The notes under the pieces: model-generated
Database searches by the model: none
Seen by the model: only the letters and a program-made list of their open reading frames with translations
What the model was told of the DNA's origin: nothing
NCBI RefSeq assembly: GCF_024385505.1
Contig: NZ_JANFLT010000006.1
Span: 1-64,000, forward strand
Direction: 5' to 3'
DNA from: Arthrobacter zhaoxinii
Lineage (GTDB): Bacteria; Actinomycetota; Actinomycetes; Actinomycetales; Micrococcaceae
Length of the DNA: 64,000 nt
Translations under genes and position numbers: made by a program
Shown here: piece by piece, positions 8,163 to 17,134 of the stretch
How the letters are laid out: each line of letters begins with the position of its first letter
Position numbering within the stretch: the first letter of the stretch is position 1

Positions 8163-9655
8163 GATTGTTCCCGTTCCTGATCCTGGCCTTGCTCCGGGTC
8201 CTGGTCCTGGTCGAGGGCCTCCAGGAAGTTCCGGGACCAGCGCTCGACGTCATTCTGCAGCACCTGCCGGCGCATCAGGCGCATCCGGCGGCTCGCTTCC
8301 CGGGTCGGCATGTTCACAGCGGTGAGGATGGCGGCCTTCAGCCCGTCGATGTCATGCGGGTTGACGAGCACCGCCTGGCGCAGCTGATCCGCGGCGCCGG
8401 TGAACTCGGAGAGCACCAGCGTGCCGGTGTTGCCGGTGCGGGCAGCCACGTATTCCTTCGCGACGAGGTTCATGCCGTCGCGCAGCGCGGTGACGAGCAT
8501 AACGTCTGCCGCCAGGTAGAGCGCCACCATTTCCTCCACCGGATAGCTGTGGTGCAGGTAGCGCAGGGCGGTGTTGGAGATGGTGTCGTAGGTGCCGCTG
8601 ATGCGGCCCACGGTGCCTTCGACCTCTTCGCGGAGCAGCCGGTACTGTTCAACGCGCTCGCGGGAGGGGCTGGCGACCTGGATCATGGCGGCGTTTTCCA
8701 CCGTGATCCTGCCGTCTTCCAGAAGTTCCCCGTAGGCCTTGAGCCGGTGGCTGATGCCCTTGGTGTAGTCCAGCCGGTCCACGCCCAGCAGCACGGTGTC
8801 CGGGTTGCCCAGTTCACGGCGGATCTGCTTGGAACGTTCAATGACGTCTTCGCGCTGCGCCAGCTCCGCGATCTGGGCGGCGTCGATGGAGATGGGGAAG
8901 GCCTCGGCCCGGGAGACATAGGACAGGCCGTCTTCGGTGGTGACATTCACCTGCTGCTGCCGGATGGTGTAGCCGGCGAAACGGCGCACGCAGCGGAGGA
9001 AGTTGCTCGCGTCCGAGGGACGCTGGAACCCGATGAGGTCTGCACCCAGGAGGCCTTCGATGATGTTCCGGCGCCACGGCAGCTGGGCGAAGATTTCCAG
9101 CGGAGGGAACGGAATGTGGTTGAAGAAGCCGATCTTCAGGTCGGGGCGGGCCTGGCGCAGCAGCTGGGGGACCAGCTGCAGCTGGTAATCCTGTACCCAG
9201 ACAGTGGCGCCCTTTGCGGCCACTGACGCGGCGGCGTCGGCGAACCGGCGGTTGACCGTGCGGTACGCATCCCACCACGTGCGGTGGAACTCCGGGGTGG
9301 CGATCACGTCGTGGTACAGCGGCCACAGCGTCGTGTTGGAGAAGCCCTCGTAATACAGCTCGACTTCGTCGGTGCTCAGCGGCACCGGCTTAAGGTGCAT
9401 GTTGTCGTGGTCGAAGGGTTCCAGTTCTTCATTGGGGGAGCCTGGCCAGCCCACCCACGCGCCGTCGGCTTTTGCCATCACGGGAGCCAGTGCCGTGACC
9501 AGCCCGCCCGGTGAGCGGCGCCACGTTTCACCGTCGGGCCCGCTGATCCTGTCAACGGGAAGCCGGTTGGATACGACGATGAAATCAAAATCGCCGTAGT
9601 TGCCAGGAGCTTCGTCCTTGGAACTCGGCTCCGCGTCAGCGTTCACGAATGGCAC
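8159..9655 (-). CDS. otsA: Trehalose-6-phosphate synthase
   Basis: The 498-residue GT20 enzyme joins UDP-glucose and glucose 6-phosphate. Typical features are FIVVSNRLPVDR at the start, WRRSPGGLVTAL in the glucose-6-phosphate loop, VWVQDYQLQLVP, IGFFNHIPFPPLEIF, VDRLDYTKGI and RDGMNLVAKEYVAAR. The start is GTG behind AAAGGG. The C-terminal 20 residues are an unusual Gln/Glu/Asp-rich tail (DQDQDPEQGQDQEREQ) outside the catalytic fold. It is first in an operon with otsB. Confidence 0.95.
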   Translation of the reverse strand: MPFVNADAEPSSKDEAPGNYGDFDFIVVSNRLPVDRISGPDGETWRRSPGGLVTALAPVMAKADGAWVGWPGSPNEELEPFDHDNMHLKPVPLSTDEVELYYEGFSNTTLWPLYHDVIATPEFHRTWWDAYRTVNRRFADAAASVAAKGATVWVQDYQLQLVPQLLRQARPDLKIGFFNHIPFPPLEIFAQLPWRRNIIEGLLGADLIGFQRPSDASNFLRCVRRFAGYTIRQQQVNVTTEDGLSYVSRAEAFPISIDAAQIAELAQREDVIERSKQIRRELGNPDTVLLGVDRLDYTKGISHRLKAYGELLEDGRITVENAAMIQVASPSRERVEQYRLLREEVEGTVGRISGTYDTISNTALRYLHHSYPVEEMVALYLAADVMLVTALRDGMNLVAKEYVAARTGNTGTLVLSEFTGAADQLRQAVLVNPHDIDGLKAAILTAVNMPTREASRRMRLMRRQVLQNDVERWSRNFLEALDQDQDPEQGQDQEREQS

Positions 9656-9815
9656 CCCTTTGTTGATTGGCCGTATATTGCCACTCTAGCGAAGCAGCGA
9701 AACTTTGTACCGCCCGCAGGCGTTGGTCCAACGGCGGCGGACTTCGTTCCGCCTACACTGGTGATGAGCTGAGAGGCCCCGGAAACGGAGCCTGCGTTGA
9801 GAGACATGAGGAATA

Positions 9816-10685
9816 ATGACTGACCGGAACCCCAAGCTGACCAAGGCAGAGCGCACTGTCGCCGCCCGCGAACAGGCCCGCGCACTGCGCGAGGCCCAGC
9901 AGAAGAAGGAGCGGCGCAACCGTCTCCTGGTGATCTGGGGCGTGGTGGTTGCCGTTGTTGCGCTGATCACGATCGTGGCGGTGATTGTGTTCAGCAGCAT
10001 GAACGACAAGGTGCCTAATACCGGGCAGTCGCCGGCGAACGCCAATCAGTACGGCGGCTTCACCCTCACGTCCACCAGTGAGCTGGAGCCCACGGAGACG
10101 TTCGACTTTGATGTCGAGACGCTGCCTGCCGCCCCGGAAGAAGCTGCGGAAGAGACACCGGTTCCGCCGGGCGTTGCTGCCGCTGAGCCGGGCCAGCCGA
10201 TCCAGATCGTGGAATACGTGGACATTAACTGCGTGCACTGCGCTGACTTCGCCGCGATGTTTGACGACCAGATTTCCCAGTGGCTGGATGCCGGGGAAGT
10301 CACCTACGAGTACCGTACGGTGGCGTTCCTGGACCGCAACTCGCCCACCAACTATTCCTCCCGCGGCGCCAACGCCGCGGCGTGCGTCGCAGCAGAAAGC
10401 CCCGAGTCCTACTGGGACTTCATGAAGGCCATCTTCGCCCAGCACGCCTCCGGTGAAGTGAACAACGACGGACTGGTGGACATGGCCGAGTCCGTGGGCG
10501 CCGACACCGACGGCATGGAAGACTGCATCGACGACGGCACCTACCGTCCGTTTGTGAAGTATGCGGACCAGCTGGCCCGCGTGGATGGCATCAACGGCAC
10601 CCCGACGGCCTACGTCAACGGCGCCGAAGCGGACCTGAACACGTTCGCGGAGACCGTTCAGTCGGCGATCGACGCCAACAAGTAA
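9816..10685 (+). CDS. Membrane-anchored DsbA-like thioredoxin-fold protein
   Basis: The 289-residue protein has a basic, helical cytoplasmic start (1-36), one membrane segment (about 37-59) and an exported domain. A Pro/Glu-rich linker leads to a DsbA-like fold with active site Cys139-Val-His-Cys142. Near the end, INGTPTAYVNG supplies the cis-Pro loop. Two extra Cys residues (in NAAACVAAE and MEDCIDDG) could form a second disulfide. It probably makes or reshuffles disulfides in secreted proteins. The gene is divergent from otsA and ends at a strong hairpin. Confidence 0.87.
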   Translation: MTDRNPKLTKAERTVAAREQARALREAQQKKERRNRLLVIWGVVVAVVALITIVAVIVFSSMNDKVPNTGQSPANANQYGGFTLTSTSELEPTETFDFDVETLPAAPEEAAEETPVPPGVAAAEPGQPIQIVEYVDINCVHCADFAAMFDDQISQWLDAGEVTYEYRTVAFLDRNSPTNYSSRGANAAACVAAESPESYWDFMKAIFAQHASGEVNNDGLVDMAESVGADTDGMEDCIDDGTYRPFVKYADQLARVDGINGTPTAYVNGAEADLNTFAETVQSAIDANK

Positions 10686-10709
10686 ACCCTGATTCGTCCG
10701 GGCCCTGTT

Positions 10710-10738
10710 CCCCGTGAAACCTTTCCGGTTTCACGGGG
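10710..10738 (+). terminator. Hairpin after the DsbA-like gene
   Basis: A perfect 12-bp stem, CCCCGTGAAACC paired with its complement across a TTTCC loop, begins 25 bases after the stop codon. No T-run follows, so termination may be partial. Confidence 0.65.
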
Positions 10739-10838
10739 ACGGGCGCTCTGGGCTAATCTTGTCTAGCGCTGTTTGTTCGGGCCTGTTTAGTCAGGCGGAC
10801 GACGGCGGCGTTGCTCGCCTGGTTGTTTGAGGCAGCAC

Positions 10839-10915
10839 GCCCCCTTAGCTCAGTTGGCCAGAGCACCTGTCTTGTAAACAGGGGGTCGCCGGTTCGAATC
10901 CGGCAGGGGGCTCCA
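10839..10915 (+). tRNA. trnT: tRNA-Thr (anticodon UGU)
   Basis: The cloverleaf is complete. The acceptor GCCCCCT pairs with AGGGGGC at 10905-10911. The anticodon stem CCTGT/ACAGG encloses CTTGTAA with TGT at 10873-10875, and the T-loop is TTCGAAT. The CCA end is encoded at 10913-10915. It reads ACA-type Thr codons, rare in such a GC-rich genome. Confidence 0.95.
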
Positions 10916-10917
10916 CT

Positions 10918-10962
10918 AAACCCCTCCTGATCAGGCATAACGCCTGACCAGGAGGGGTTTTT
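10918..10962 (+). terminator. tRNA-Thr terminator
   Basis: A long stem with one mismatch (CCCCTCCTGATCAGGC against GCCTGACCAGGAGGGG) is flanked by AAA and TTTTT. It starts 3 bases after the tRNA. The following 168 bases to the next gene show nothing recognisable. Confidence 0.88.
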
Positions 10963-11130
10963 CTATGGGCTGCCAGGGGCAGGACCCCACCCCCCCCACA
11001 CGGACCGGAAGGCTTTCATCGGGGTGGGCATGGGCAACGTCACCATTGCGCCCCGGGCGTTGTCCCCGGACATGCTGAGGTCCCACGATGTCCGCAAGGG
11101 CGATCAGCCTGCACCGGATCTGTCCTGGAT

Positions 11131-11316
11131 TTATATGTCGCGCCGGCGCTTCCGCTTAATGAGGCGATCAGAAACAGTCCACACAAGGACGATAACCAGG
11201 GCTGTGATGAGCAATTGCATGAGACTTATCGTTCCACCAAGGACGACAGCATAAACAAAGACTGCAATCAGGAACAGTATTGGCGGGCCAATTCGATTGA
11301 GTAATTTGCGATCCAA
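11131..11316 (-). CDS. Small two-segment membrane protein
   Basis: A 61-residue protein starting at TTG behind GAGGCAGG. It has two hydrophobic stretches (about 11-30 and 33-50) and a basic tail, DRLIKRKRRRDI, that should sit in the cytoplasm. No family is recognised. Codon use is less GC-rich than in neighbouring genes (for example AAATTACTCAAT near the start), so the gene may be recent or foreign. It stands alone between the tRNA terminator and the lipoprotein gene. Confidence 0.5.
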   Translation of the reverse strand: MDRKLLNRIGPPILFLIAVFVYAVVLGGTISLMQLLITALVIVLVWTVSDRLIKRKRRRDI

Positions 11317-11541
11317 TATCCTGCCTCGATCCAGGCGGCGGATGGGGCTCTGTCGCCACTTACCCTAGCTCTGTGCGATGAAGCTAAGCGGCCGACGGAC
11401 TGGCAGCGCTGGCCGCAACTCTACGCCGATAGAGTGTCCGGGGGAGCAATACCGCGGTATTTGCGCACAGCGCCCGGATCTGCAATGCACTCAGCTTCCG
11501 CGCTCCAGTCTCTTTACCAATATCAAATGGGGAAAACACCG

Positions 11542-12351
11542 ATGAGAAATATTGCCAAACGCAAATACGCTGCAGCCCTGCTCGCTGCTGCCGCTCTTGC
11601 CCTGTCCGCCTGCTCTGCTACGGAAGAGGCGCAGGCCGGCGACACTACCCCGTCAGCAACGCCCTCCACGGCACCGACGCCGACGGAAAAGCCTCAGGCC
11701 GGGCCTGAACCGGTGTCCTTCGATCCCTCCAGGCTGGAGATGGTGGACGAGTCATCCCTGCAGACCAACCTGGCCCAGCAATGGGTGGGGAACGTGAGCA
11801 CAAACGCCTATGGGCTCTCCGGCCAGTACACGCTGGACGGCAACGATCCGGCCAACATCGCCAAGCTTTGGTCCAATTACTTCAGCGACGATCTCTTGGC
11901 CAAGCTCACGGCCGCCGGAGTGAACGGTGATGTGTCCGGCTTCGGGTCCTGGGCCATCATGGCGCTCGCCCCCTCCGACAGCACAGACCCCATCAAGGCG
12001 TCCCCGTCCTGCAGCATGGAGTTCACCAGCTGCAACCTGGTGACCACGGCAGCCGACGGATCCCGATCCGTTTCGGGAAATACGCGCTATGAAACGCTCG
12101 ATACCTCGGTTCCCAACAGGGTTGCCTACGATTACGACCTGATGGTCCCCGTCTCCCTGACTGACCACGGCAACGCCGAAGGCGTGCTCAAGGGGCTGCT
12201 GAAAGTGGACATCACGTTCGTGGAGAACCCGACTCCGGGCGACGGACGTCCGCCGTTCCTGATTGATTCGATCAAGAACGATCTGGTGGATGCGAACGCA
12301 GATCTGGCGACCAACTTCCCCGAGCTGGCTTTCGCCGGGGGAGCTAGGTAA
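11542..12351 (+). CDS. Secreted lipoprotein of unknown function
   Basis: The 269-residue product begins with a lipoprotein signal: basic MRNIAKRKYAAALL, an Ala/Leu core and lipobox LSAC with Cys24. A Thr/Pro/Ser-rich linker follows to about residue 55. The folded part (about 60-260) contains two Cys close together (SPSCSMEFTSCNL) that may form a disulfide, and ends IKNDLVDANADLATNFPELAFAG, split in the fold. The start is set to the ATG at 11542, with GGGGAAAA before it, because the reading frame upstream has no signal-peptide character. No domain family is recognised. The -10 region and leader are AT-richer than average. Confidence 0.75.
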   Translation: MRNIAKRKYAAALLAAAALALSACSATEEAQAGDTTPSATPSTAPTPTEKPQAGPEPVSFDPSRLEMVDESSLQTNLAQQWVGNVSTNAYGLSGQYTLDGNDPANIAKLWSNYFSDDLLAKLTAAGVNGDVSGFGSWAIMALAPSDSTDPIKASPSCSMEFTSCNLVTTAADGSRSVSGNTRYETLDTSVPNRVAYDYDLMVPVSLTDHGNAEGVLKGLLKVDITFVENPTPGDGRPPFLIDSIKNDLVDANADLATNFPELAFAGGAR

Positions 12352-12375
12352 GGCACTTGCAGCAGCAGCAGCAGC

Positions 12376-12409
12376 AGCGGCCGCCAGGCAGTCAACGGCG
12401 GCCGCTTTT
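12376..12409 (+). terminator. Terminator of the lipoprotein gene
   Basis: The 10-bp stem AGCGGCCGCC/GGCGGCCGCT encloses an 11-base loop and is followed by TTTT. It lies 25 bases after the stop codon. Confidence 0.82.
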
Positions 12410-12629
12410 GTGTCCGATGCCGCTGCGGCTCGAAGGGGTAAGCCTCGTCCTCCAGCGGCGTGCAGGCATCCGGGAGCCAGCCGAACCCCGGCTCTCGAGG
12501 GCGATTGCGAGGTCACAGCAAGAACCCTCACGGGCAACCTTGTCCAAAGCGATCCCTGGGTCCGAGGGATTCAATGATGCACAGGCGTTGACGTGATGTC
12601 GCAGCCTCGGTAGTTTCTGTATGAGATAT

Positions 12630-12641
12630 TTTCAAATGAAA
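12630..12641. promoter_or_regulatory. Operator-like palindrome upstream of amiS
   Basis: TTTCA-AA-TGAAA lies 32 bases before the amiS ATG. Its exact reverse complement, with longer arms, lies 28 bases before amiE. The sharing suggests a binding site for the MarR-family protein encoded within this island. Confidence 0.65.
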
Positions 12642-12673
12642 CTAATTGGGCCGAGGCTCCTCGGAGGTGAACC

Positions 12674-13315
12674 ATGAGTGCAGTGGGACTGTTCTATGTC
12701 GGTGCCGTGCTCTTCATAAATGGGCTGATGCTGCTCGGGCGCATCTCCGCCAGAAGCGCCGGGATCTTCAACATTCTCGTCGGGGCGCTGCAGTGCATAA
12801 TGCCGCTGATGATTCTGGCCCAGTCCGGCGGGGATCCTGCCACGCTGCACGCGACGTTCACGATCCTGCTCTTCGGCTTCACCTATCTTTATGTCGGTAT
12901 CGCTAATCTGTCGGGGATTTCCGGTGAGGGCATTGGCTGGTTTTCCCTCTTTGTGGTGATGGCAGCCATTTATGCCGCCATCGACTCGTTCTTCGCGGGC
13001 GACCTCACCTTTGGTGTGATCTGGCTGGCTTGGGGTGTCCTCTGGACGATGTTCTTCACCCTTCTTGCCCTGGAGAAAACCGCCTGGACTGCCTTCGCCG
13101 GATGGCTGGTAACACTGTGGGCGATTCCCACGACATCCCTTCCGGCGGTGCTCCTGATGCGCGATGCCTGGGTGCCCGGGGGTGCGGGAGCCGCGGGGCT
13201 GTCCGTGCTGCTGGGTGTGCTGGCTGTCGCAGCCTGGAGCTTGGCGAAGCGAACTTCCATGCCTTCCGGTGCCTCGGGCGGTGCGGTGCAGGAGCTAGCG
13301 GGCCAGCCCGTTTAG
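12674..13315 (+). CDS. amiS: AmiS/UreI-family amide channel
   Basis: The 213-residue protein is made of six or seven membrane segments and matches the AmiS/UreI family of proton-gated urea or short-amide channels. Family marks include GLFYVGAVLFINGLMLLG at the start, the FTYLYVGIANLSG segment and a Trp-rich WLAWGVLWTMFF. It would let short aliphatic amides enter for AmiE. A strong GGAGGTGA precedes the ATG. The last 21 bases overlap the convergent marR gene. The C-terminal 25 residues are a cytoplasmic Ser/Gly-rich tail. Confidence 0.88.
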   Translation: MSAVGLFYVGAVLFINGLMLLGRISARSAGIFNILVGALQCIMPLMILAQSGGDPATLHATFTILLFGFTYLYVGIANLSGISGEGIGWFSLFVVMAAIYAAIDSFFAGDLTFGVIWLAWGVLWTMFFTLLALEKTAWTAFAGWLVTLWAIPTTSLPAVLLMRDAWVPGGAGAAGLSVLLGVLAVAAWSLAKRTSMPSGASGGAVQELAGQPV

Positions 13316-13711
13316 CATCCGGAGGATCTGCTCGGCAGTCTCGGTGCTGCCAGCCAGATCCTGTTCGAGGGCTGTCATCTGCGGTGCCAGTTTGGCGTGG
13401 ACGGCCCAGCCTCTTTTGGACGGGCTCACCAGCACGCGCCGACGGTCACCGGGGTCGACCTCGCGAAACATAAGGGCCGAGGTTACCAGTTTGTCCACCG
13501 CCCGTGTGAGACTGGGGCCGGTTAAGCCCACGGCCTCAACGATCTCATGCATGGCCACCGGGGCGTTGGATCTTGCCACGAAGTCCAGAACCGACCACTG
13601 GTCCGCAGTGAGCCCCTCGGCTGAAGACAGAGCATGGGCGCGCTCGTGAACGCGCCGCGTGGCGGCTCCGAGAGCCGCGGCTAAGCCGACATCCGCTGTT
13701 GTCACCGACAT
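13295..13711 (-). CDS. MarR-family transcriptional regulator
   Basis: The 138-residue protein is a winged-helix MarR dimer subunit. The recognition region is APVAMHEIVEAVGLTGPSLTRAVDKLV and the wing is EVDPGDRRRVLVSPSKRG (each written within one fold, positions about 48-75 and 82-100). It sits between amiS and amiC and is divergent from amiC. It most likely represses the amide genes through the TTTCA-N2-TGAAA palindromes and is released by an amide or related ligand. It takes the position that the antiterminator AmiR has in Pseudomonas; no ANTAR protein is present in the window. Confidence 0.86.
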   Translation of the reverse strand: MSVTTADVGLAAALGAATRRVHERAHALSSAEGLTADQWSVLDFVARSNAPVAMHEIVEAVGLTGPSLTRAVDKLVTSALMFREVDPGDRRRVLVSPSKRGWAVHAKLAPQMTALEQDLAGSTETAEQILRMLNGLAR

Positions 13712-13739
13712 TCCGACGACTCCTGTTCACGACAATTAA

Positions 13740-13768
13740 CTTCCAAACTGAATCTTTACATGTGGAAG
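13740..13768. promoter_or_regulatory. Probable operator between marR and amiC
   Basis: CTTCCA and TGGAAG form an inverted pair 17 bases apart. Inside it, TTCCAAACTGAA is a weaker relative of the palindromes before amiS and amiE; it agrees at 9 of 12 bases with the second half-site cluster before amiE. It would control marR and amiC together. Confidence 0.4.
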
Positions 13769-13819
13769 CAATCTATGGCAACGTGAGGGGCGCACACCTC
13801 TTACCGGAAGGGTGACTGG

Positions 13820-14878
13820 ATGTCGAGTCAACCGTTGAACTGGCGTGTCGGTATGGTTGTTCCGTTGGAGGGAAGCGCGGGCATCTTCGGCCCCTCGTGC
13901 CAAGCAGTGGCCGAGCTGGCTGCCGCGGAGTTCAACAAAGAGGACGGCGTCCTGGGCAGGCACGTTGAGCTCGAGTTCATCGACGCCGGCCAGGCTCCCC
14001 GGGAGGTGGCCGCACAGGTGGCTGCCTTGGCCGACGAGGGCCGTCTCGATGCTGTGACGGGATGGCATATCTCATCGGTGCGCAATGCCCTCGTACCTGC
14101 GATCGCTGGAAGGCTTCCTTACGTCTACACATCCCTCTACGAAGGCGGAGAGCGCCGCCCGGGTGTTTACTGCAGTGGAGAGGTGCCGAACTTCCAGATC
14201 GTTCCGGCACTGGCTTGGATGGCGTGCCAGCTGGGCAGGAGGCGCTGGTTCGTGGTGGGTCATGACTACGTTTGGCCGCGGCAGACTGCTGCGGTGCTGA
14301 CCCAAGCATGTGCCGGGCTGGGGATCGAAATTGTCGGAGAGGCCTTTGTGCCCATGGACGCCGGCCGGGTGAACATGCTCGTGAACGAGGTGGCCAAATC
14401 TTCCTGCGACGGGGTGCTGATGCTCCTTGTGGGACAGGAAGCAGTTTTGTTCAACAGGCTCTTTGCCGAACTTGGTCTGAGCGAGCGGATGGTGCGCTAC
14501 AGCCCGTTGATGGAGGAGAACATGGTCATGGGCAGCGGTCCCGAGGCCACGGACGATCTCTATGTATCAGCGGGGTTCTTCCGCACCCTCGTCACAGCCG
14601 GGTCCTTCGACCTGCAGTCCCGGTACGCAGCCTTCCACGGTGTGGGAGCTCCACCGCTGAACAACGTGGCCGAGTCCTGTTATGAAGGTATGCACACCTT
14701 GGTCCACCTAGCGCGGCTGGCCTGCTCGCCCCTGGTCCAGGATATGAATCGGGTTATCGGAGAGCTGGGCTATGACGGGCCCCGGGGCACAGTGCAGTTC
14801 CACGGTAACCAGGCCACCCACCCGGTCTATCTCGCCCGGGCGGATGGCTTGGACTTCGAGATCATCGAGCAGTTATGA
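13820..14878 (+). CDS. amiC: AmiC-like amide-binding sensor protein
   Basis: The 352-residue protein is a periplasmic-binding-protein fold of the AmiC/UrtA type (type 1, leucine-binding-like). It starts WRVGMVVPLEGSAGIFGPS with no signal peptide, so it is cytoplasmic like Pseudomonas AmiC. It continues with EFNKEDGVLGRHVELEFIDAG and the hinge-side VGHDYVWPRQTAAVL. In Pseudomonas AmiC binds amides and holds the antiterminator AmiR. Here there is no AmiR, so it may act on the MarR protein or another target. GGAAGGGTG precedes the ATG. Its stop overlaps the stop of the convergent amiB gene. Confidence 0.85.
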   Translation: MSSQPLNWRVGMVVPLEGSAGIFGPSCQAVAELAAAEFNKEDGVLGRHVELEFIDAGQAPREVAAQVAALADEGRLDAVTGWHISSVRNALVPAIAGRLPYVYTSLYEGGERRPGVYCSGEVPNFQIVPALAWMACQLGRRRWFVVGHDYVWPRQTAAVLTQACAGLGIEIVGEAFVPMDAGRVNMLVNEVAKSSCDGVLMLLVGQEAVLFNRLFAELGLSERMVRYSPLMEENMVMGSGPEATDDLYVSAGFFRTLVTAGSFDLQSRYAAFHGVGAPPLNNVAESCYEGMHTLVHLARLACSPLVQDMNRVIGELGYDGPRGTVQFHGNQATHPVYLARADGLDFEIIEQL

Positions 14879-16018
14879 CTCGACGGGAATGACAGCCACG
14901 GCACCGTCTCCGACTTCGGCGAGCAGCTGCACAGACTCTCCGGTGGCTCCCCTCAGGCCGAGGGCAGCTCGGGCGACGGGGGTGGCCAACTGGTCGCGCA
15001 CCAGGAGCTTGATGCTGCGGGCTCCGTAGGTTTGGTCGAATCCCTGCCCGGCGATGAAGACTGCCACCGCAGGGTCTACGGCCAAATTGATGCCACGCAG
15101 TGCACACCGCCGCGCCAGGTCTGAGATCTCAAGGCGGACCACTCCAACGGCATCCCGGCCGGTCAATGAATTGAACACGACTATCTCGTCAATTCTGTTG
15201 ATGAACTCGGGCTCGAAGAATCCTTCCAGGGCCTTACGGACCACCATTCCCTCGTTGGCGAGGGAGAATCGCCGGTACACCGTGGACTCCGCCACACCTA
15301 TGCCGCGGGCCGTCTTGTCGAGAATGCCGCGTACTCGGCTGCGACTGCGGGCCAGCAGCTCAGCCGATCCCAGATTGGAGGTCATGAAGACATAGGAGTT
15401 TCGGAAGTTGATTGTTTCCTGCCCGTTTGCGAGCTTGAGCAGCCCGTTGTCCAAGACGTGGAGCATGGCCCGGTGCACGGAACGGTGTGCCTTCTCCACC
15501 TCGTCGAAGAGAGCGATTCCCGGGGTGTAGGGGTCTCCGGAGATTTTCGAGCGGTCGAAAAGCGAGAAGCTCTCCTTCGCCCCGGCGTATCCGGGAGGGG
15601 CACCGGTCAGGGAAGCCATGTAGTGCTCCTGGGAGAGCGAACTCATGTCGATGCGTGAGAGGTCGTCAGGATCCGAGCGCAGGATTCCAGCGACTTGGCG
15701 CACCAGTTCGGTCTTGCCGACTCCGGTCGGACCCAGCAGCAGGATGTTAGCCAACGGGCGGTCGCGATCGTTGAGGCCGGCCTGGCCGATGGCCACTGAG
15801 CGGACGACAGCCTCGATGGCTTGATTCTGACCCACGATCCGGTGGCGCAGGCGGCGACGAATGGCTTCCAAATCGGCCCCGTCGTCGACCGCCGGAAGAC
15901 TCTCGGGTGGACCGCTGGGGTTGATTGGCTCGATGGGCCGGCTCCTGTCCTCCTGGAGCATCTTCTGCAGGTCTTGCTGCTGCTTGATTTCATTAAGCCG
16001 GTCGTTGATGAATGGCAT
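14873..16018 (-). CDS. amiB: AmiB-like AAA+ ATPase of the amidase cluster
   Basis: The 381-residue ATPase is a single-ring Clp/HSP100-type AAA+ protein. Walker A GPTGVGKT is at about 96-103, Walker B reads ALFDEVEKAH, sensor 1 lies in YVFMTSNLG, and a ClpB-type small domain (YGARSIKLLVRDQLATP) ends it. It lacks the N-terminal domain and first ring of ClpB. AmiB is the ATPase partner of AmiS in Pseudomonas and is thought to support amide uptake. The ATG at 16018 is chosen because GGAG lies 7 bases upstream; a TTG at 16030 is less likely. It follows amiE after a terminator-like hairpin. Confidence 0.84.
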   Translation of the reverse strand: MPFINDRLNEIKQQQDLQKMLQEDRSRPIEPINPSGPPESLPAVDDGADLEAIRRRLRHRIVGQNQAIEAVVRSVAIGQAGLNDRDRPLANILLLGPTGVGKTELVRQVAGILRSDPDDLSRIDMSSLSQEHYMASLTGAPPGYAGAKESFSLFDRSKISGDPYTPGIALFDEVEKAHRSVHRAMLHVLDNGLLKLANGQETINFRNSYVFMTSNLGSAELLARSRSRVRGILDKTARGIGVAESTVYRRFSLANEGMVVRKALEGFFEPEFINRIDEIVVFNSLTGRDAVGVVRLEISDLARRCALRGINLAVDPAVAVFIAGQGFDQTYGARSIKLLVRDQLATPVARAALGLRGATGESVQLLAEVGDGAVAVIPVES

Positions 16019-16028
16019 GGCGCGCTCC

Positions 16029-16069
16029 AAAAAGGTAAGGGCGCCAGACCTCGGTCCGGCGCCCCTACC
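16029..16069 (-). terminator. Hairpin with T-run between amiE and amiB
   Basis: On the minus strand a stem of about 16 bp with two mismatches (16053-16069 with 16034-16050) is followed directly by TTTTT. It lies between the amiE stop and the amiB ribosome site, so it should limit read-through into amiB. Confidence 0.75.
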
Positions 16070-16083
16070 GTCGTAGTACGGTG

Positions 16084-17121
16084 CTAAACGGTCATTTCTT
16101 TCTTAGAGGGAAGCGACCCGACTTGGCACTCGGCGACGCCGATAGTGTCTCGAGTGATAGCCTCGACGGCTTCCTGGGCCTTCTGGGCGTCCGTGACCCA
16201 CAGCTTGTAGAAGTCGAAGGGGCACTCTGCCACGCCCTTGTCACCGTCCCCGGCCGCGTGAATCCCCGTGTACCCGCGGTGCAGGAGCTTGAAGAGGTGG
16301 TTCTGGGACTGATCGTTCTCCCGGGCGTCGCGGATTGCCGAGACGGAAAGCTGGGCATACTGGATGCCGTACTCCTCTTCTCCCGTCTCGCCGAGTGTCC
16401 GGCCGTCGAAGCCGATGATGGCACTGTGGCCAAAGTAGGAATACACGCCATCGAAACCGGCAGCATTGGCCACGGCAACGTAGCAATTGTTTGCCCAGGC
16501 CATGGCCTTGGACATCAGCACCTGCTGGTCCTTGGCCGGGTACATGTACCCCTGGCAGCGGACGATCAGCTCCGCACCCTTCATCGCGCAGTCGCGCCAG
16601 ATCTCGGGGTAGTTGCCGTCGTCACAGATGATCAGCGAGACCTTCATGCCTTTGGGCCCCTCGGTCACATACGTGGTGTCCCCGGGGTACCAGCCCTCGA
16701 TCGGGTTCCAAGGCAGAACCTTGCGGTACTTCTGGACGATCTCGCCCTGGTTGTTCATCAGAATCAGGGTGTTGTACGGCGGTTTCTTCGGGTGGTCCTC
16801 GTGCCGCTCACCAGTGATTGAGAAGATCCCCCAGGTGTCAGCCTCCCGACAGGCGGCGGCAAAGATGTCTGTCTCATCGCCCGGAATCGTGGATGCCGTC
16901 TCGAACATCTCATCGTTGTCGTACATGATGCCTTGTGTTGAATACTCGGGAAAAACAACCAGGTCCATCCCCGGTAGTCCCTGCTTCATTCCCACGACCA
17001 TGTCTGCTATTTTCCGAGCGTTCTCCAGCACCTCGGCCTTATTGTGAAGCCGTGGCATTTTGTAGTTGACGACAGCCACGCCCACGGTGTCGGGGCTGGA
17101 AGAGATATCACCATGACGCAT
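16084..17121 (-). CDS. amiE: Aliphatic amidase
   Basis: The 345-residue nitrilase-superfamily enzyme hydrolyses short aliphatic amides such as acetamide to the acid and ammonia. The catalytic triad falls at the same numbers as in Pseudomonas AmiE: Glu59 in [10 protein letters not shown], Lys134 in KYRKVLPW and Cys166 in [11 protein letters not shown]. The length is also the family standard. GAAGGAG precedes the ATG. A strong palindrome overlaps its promoter region. It forms an amide-utilisation island with amiB, amiC, amiS and the MarR regulator. Confidence 0.96.
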   Translation of the reverse strand: MRHGDISSSPDTVGVAVVNYKMPRLHNKAEVLENARKIADMVVGMKQGLPGMDLVVFPEYSTQGIMYDNDEMFETASTIPGDETDIFAAACREADTWGIFSITGERHEDHPKKPPYNTLILMNNQGEIVQKYRKVLPWNPIEGWYPGDTTYVTEGPKGMKVSLIICDDGNYPEIWRDCAMKGAELIVRCQGYMYPAKDQQVLMSKAMAWANNCYVAVANAAGFDGVYSYFGHSAIIGFDGRTLGETGEEEYGIQYAQLSVSAIRDARENDQSQNHLFKLLHRGYTGIHAAGDGDKGVAECPFDFYKLWVTDAQKAQEAVEAITRDTIGVAECQVGSLPSKKEMTV

Positions 17122-17134
17122 CGGAAACTCCTTC

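Larger units (their letters stand above)
12352..12673. other. Intergenic region before amiS
   Basis: This 322-base stretch holds the lipoprotein terminator (12376-12409), preceded by a run of six GCA triplets (about 12359-12376). It ends with the amiS operator (12630-12641) and ribosome site GGAGGTGA. Nothing coding is convincing in between. Confidence 0.6.

Noticed and set aside
12359..12376. Run of GCA triplets as a functional repeat
   Set aside because: Six triplets in non-coding DNA next to a terminator are not enough to suggest a role.
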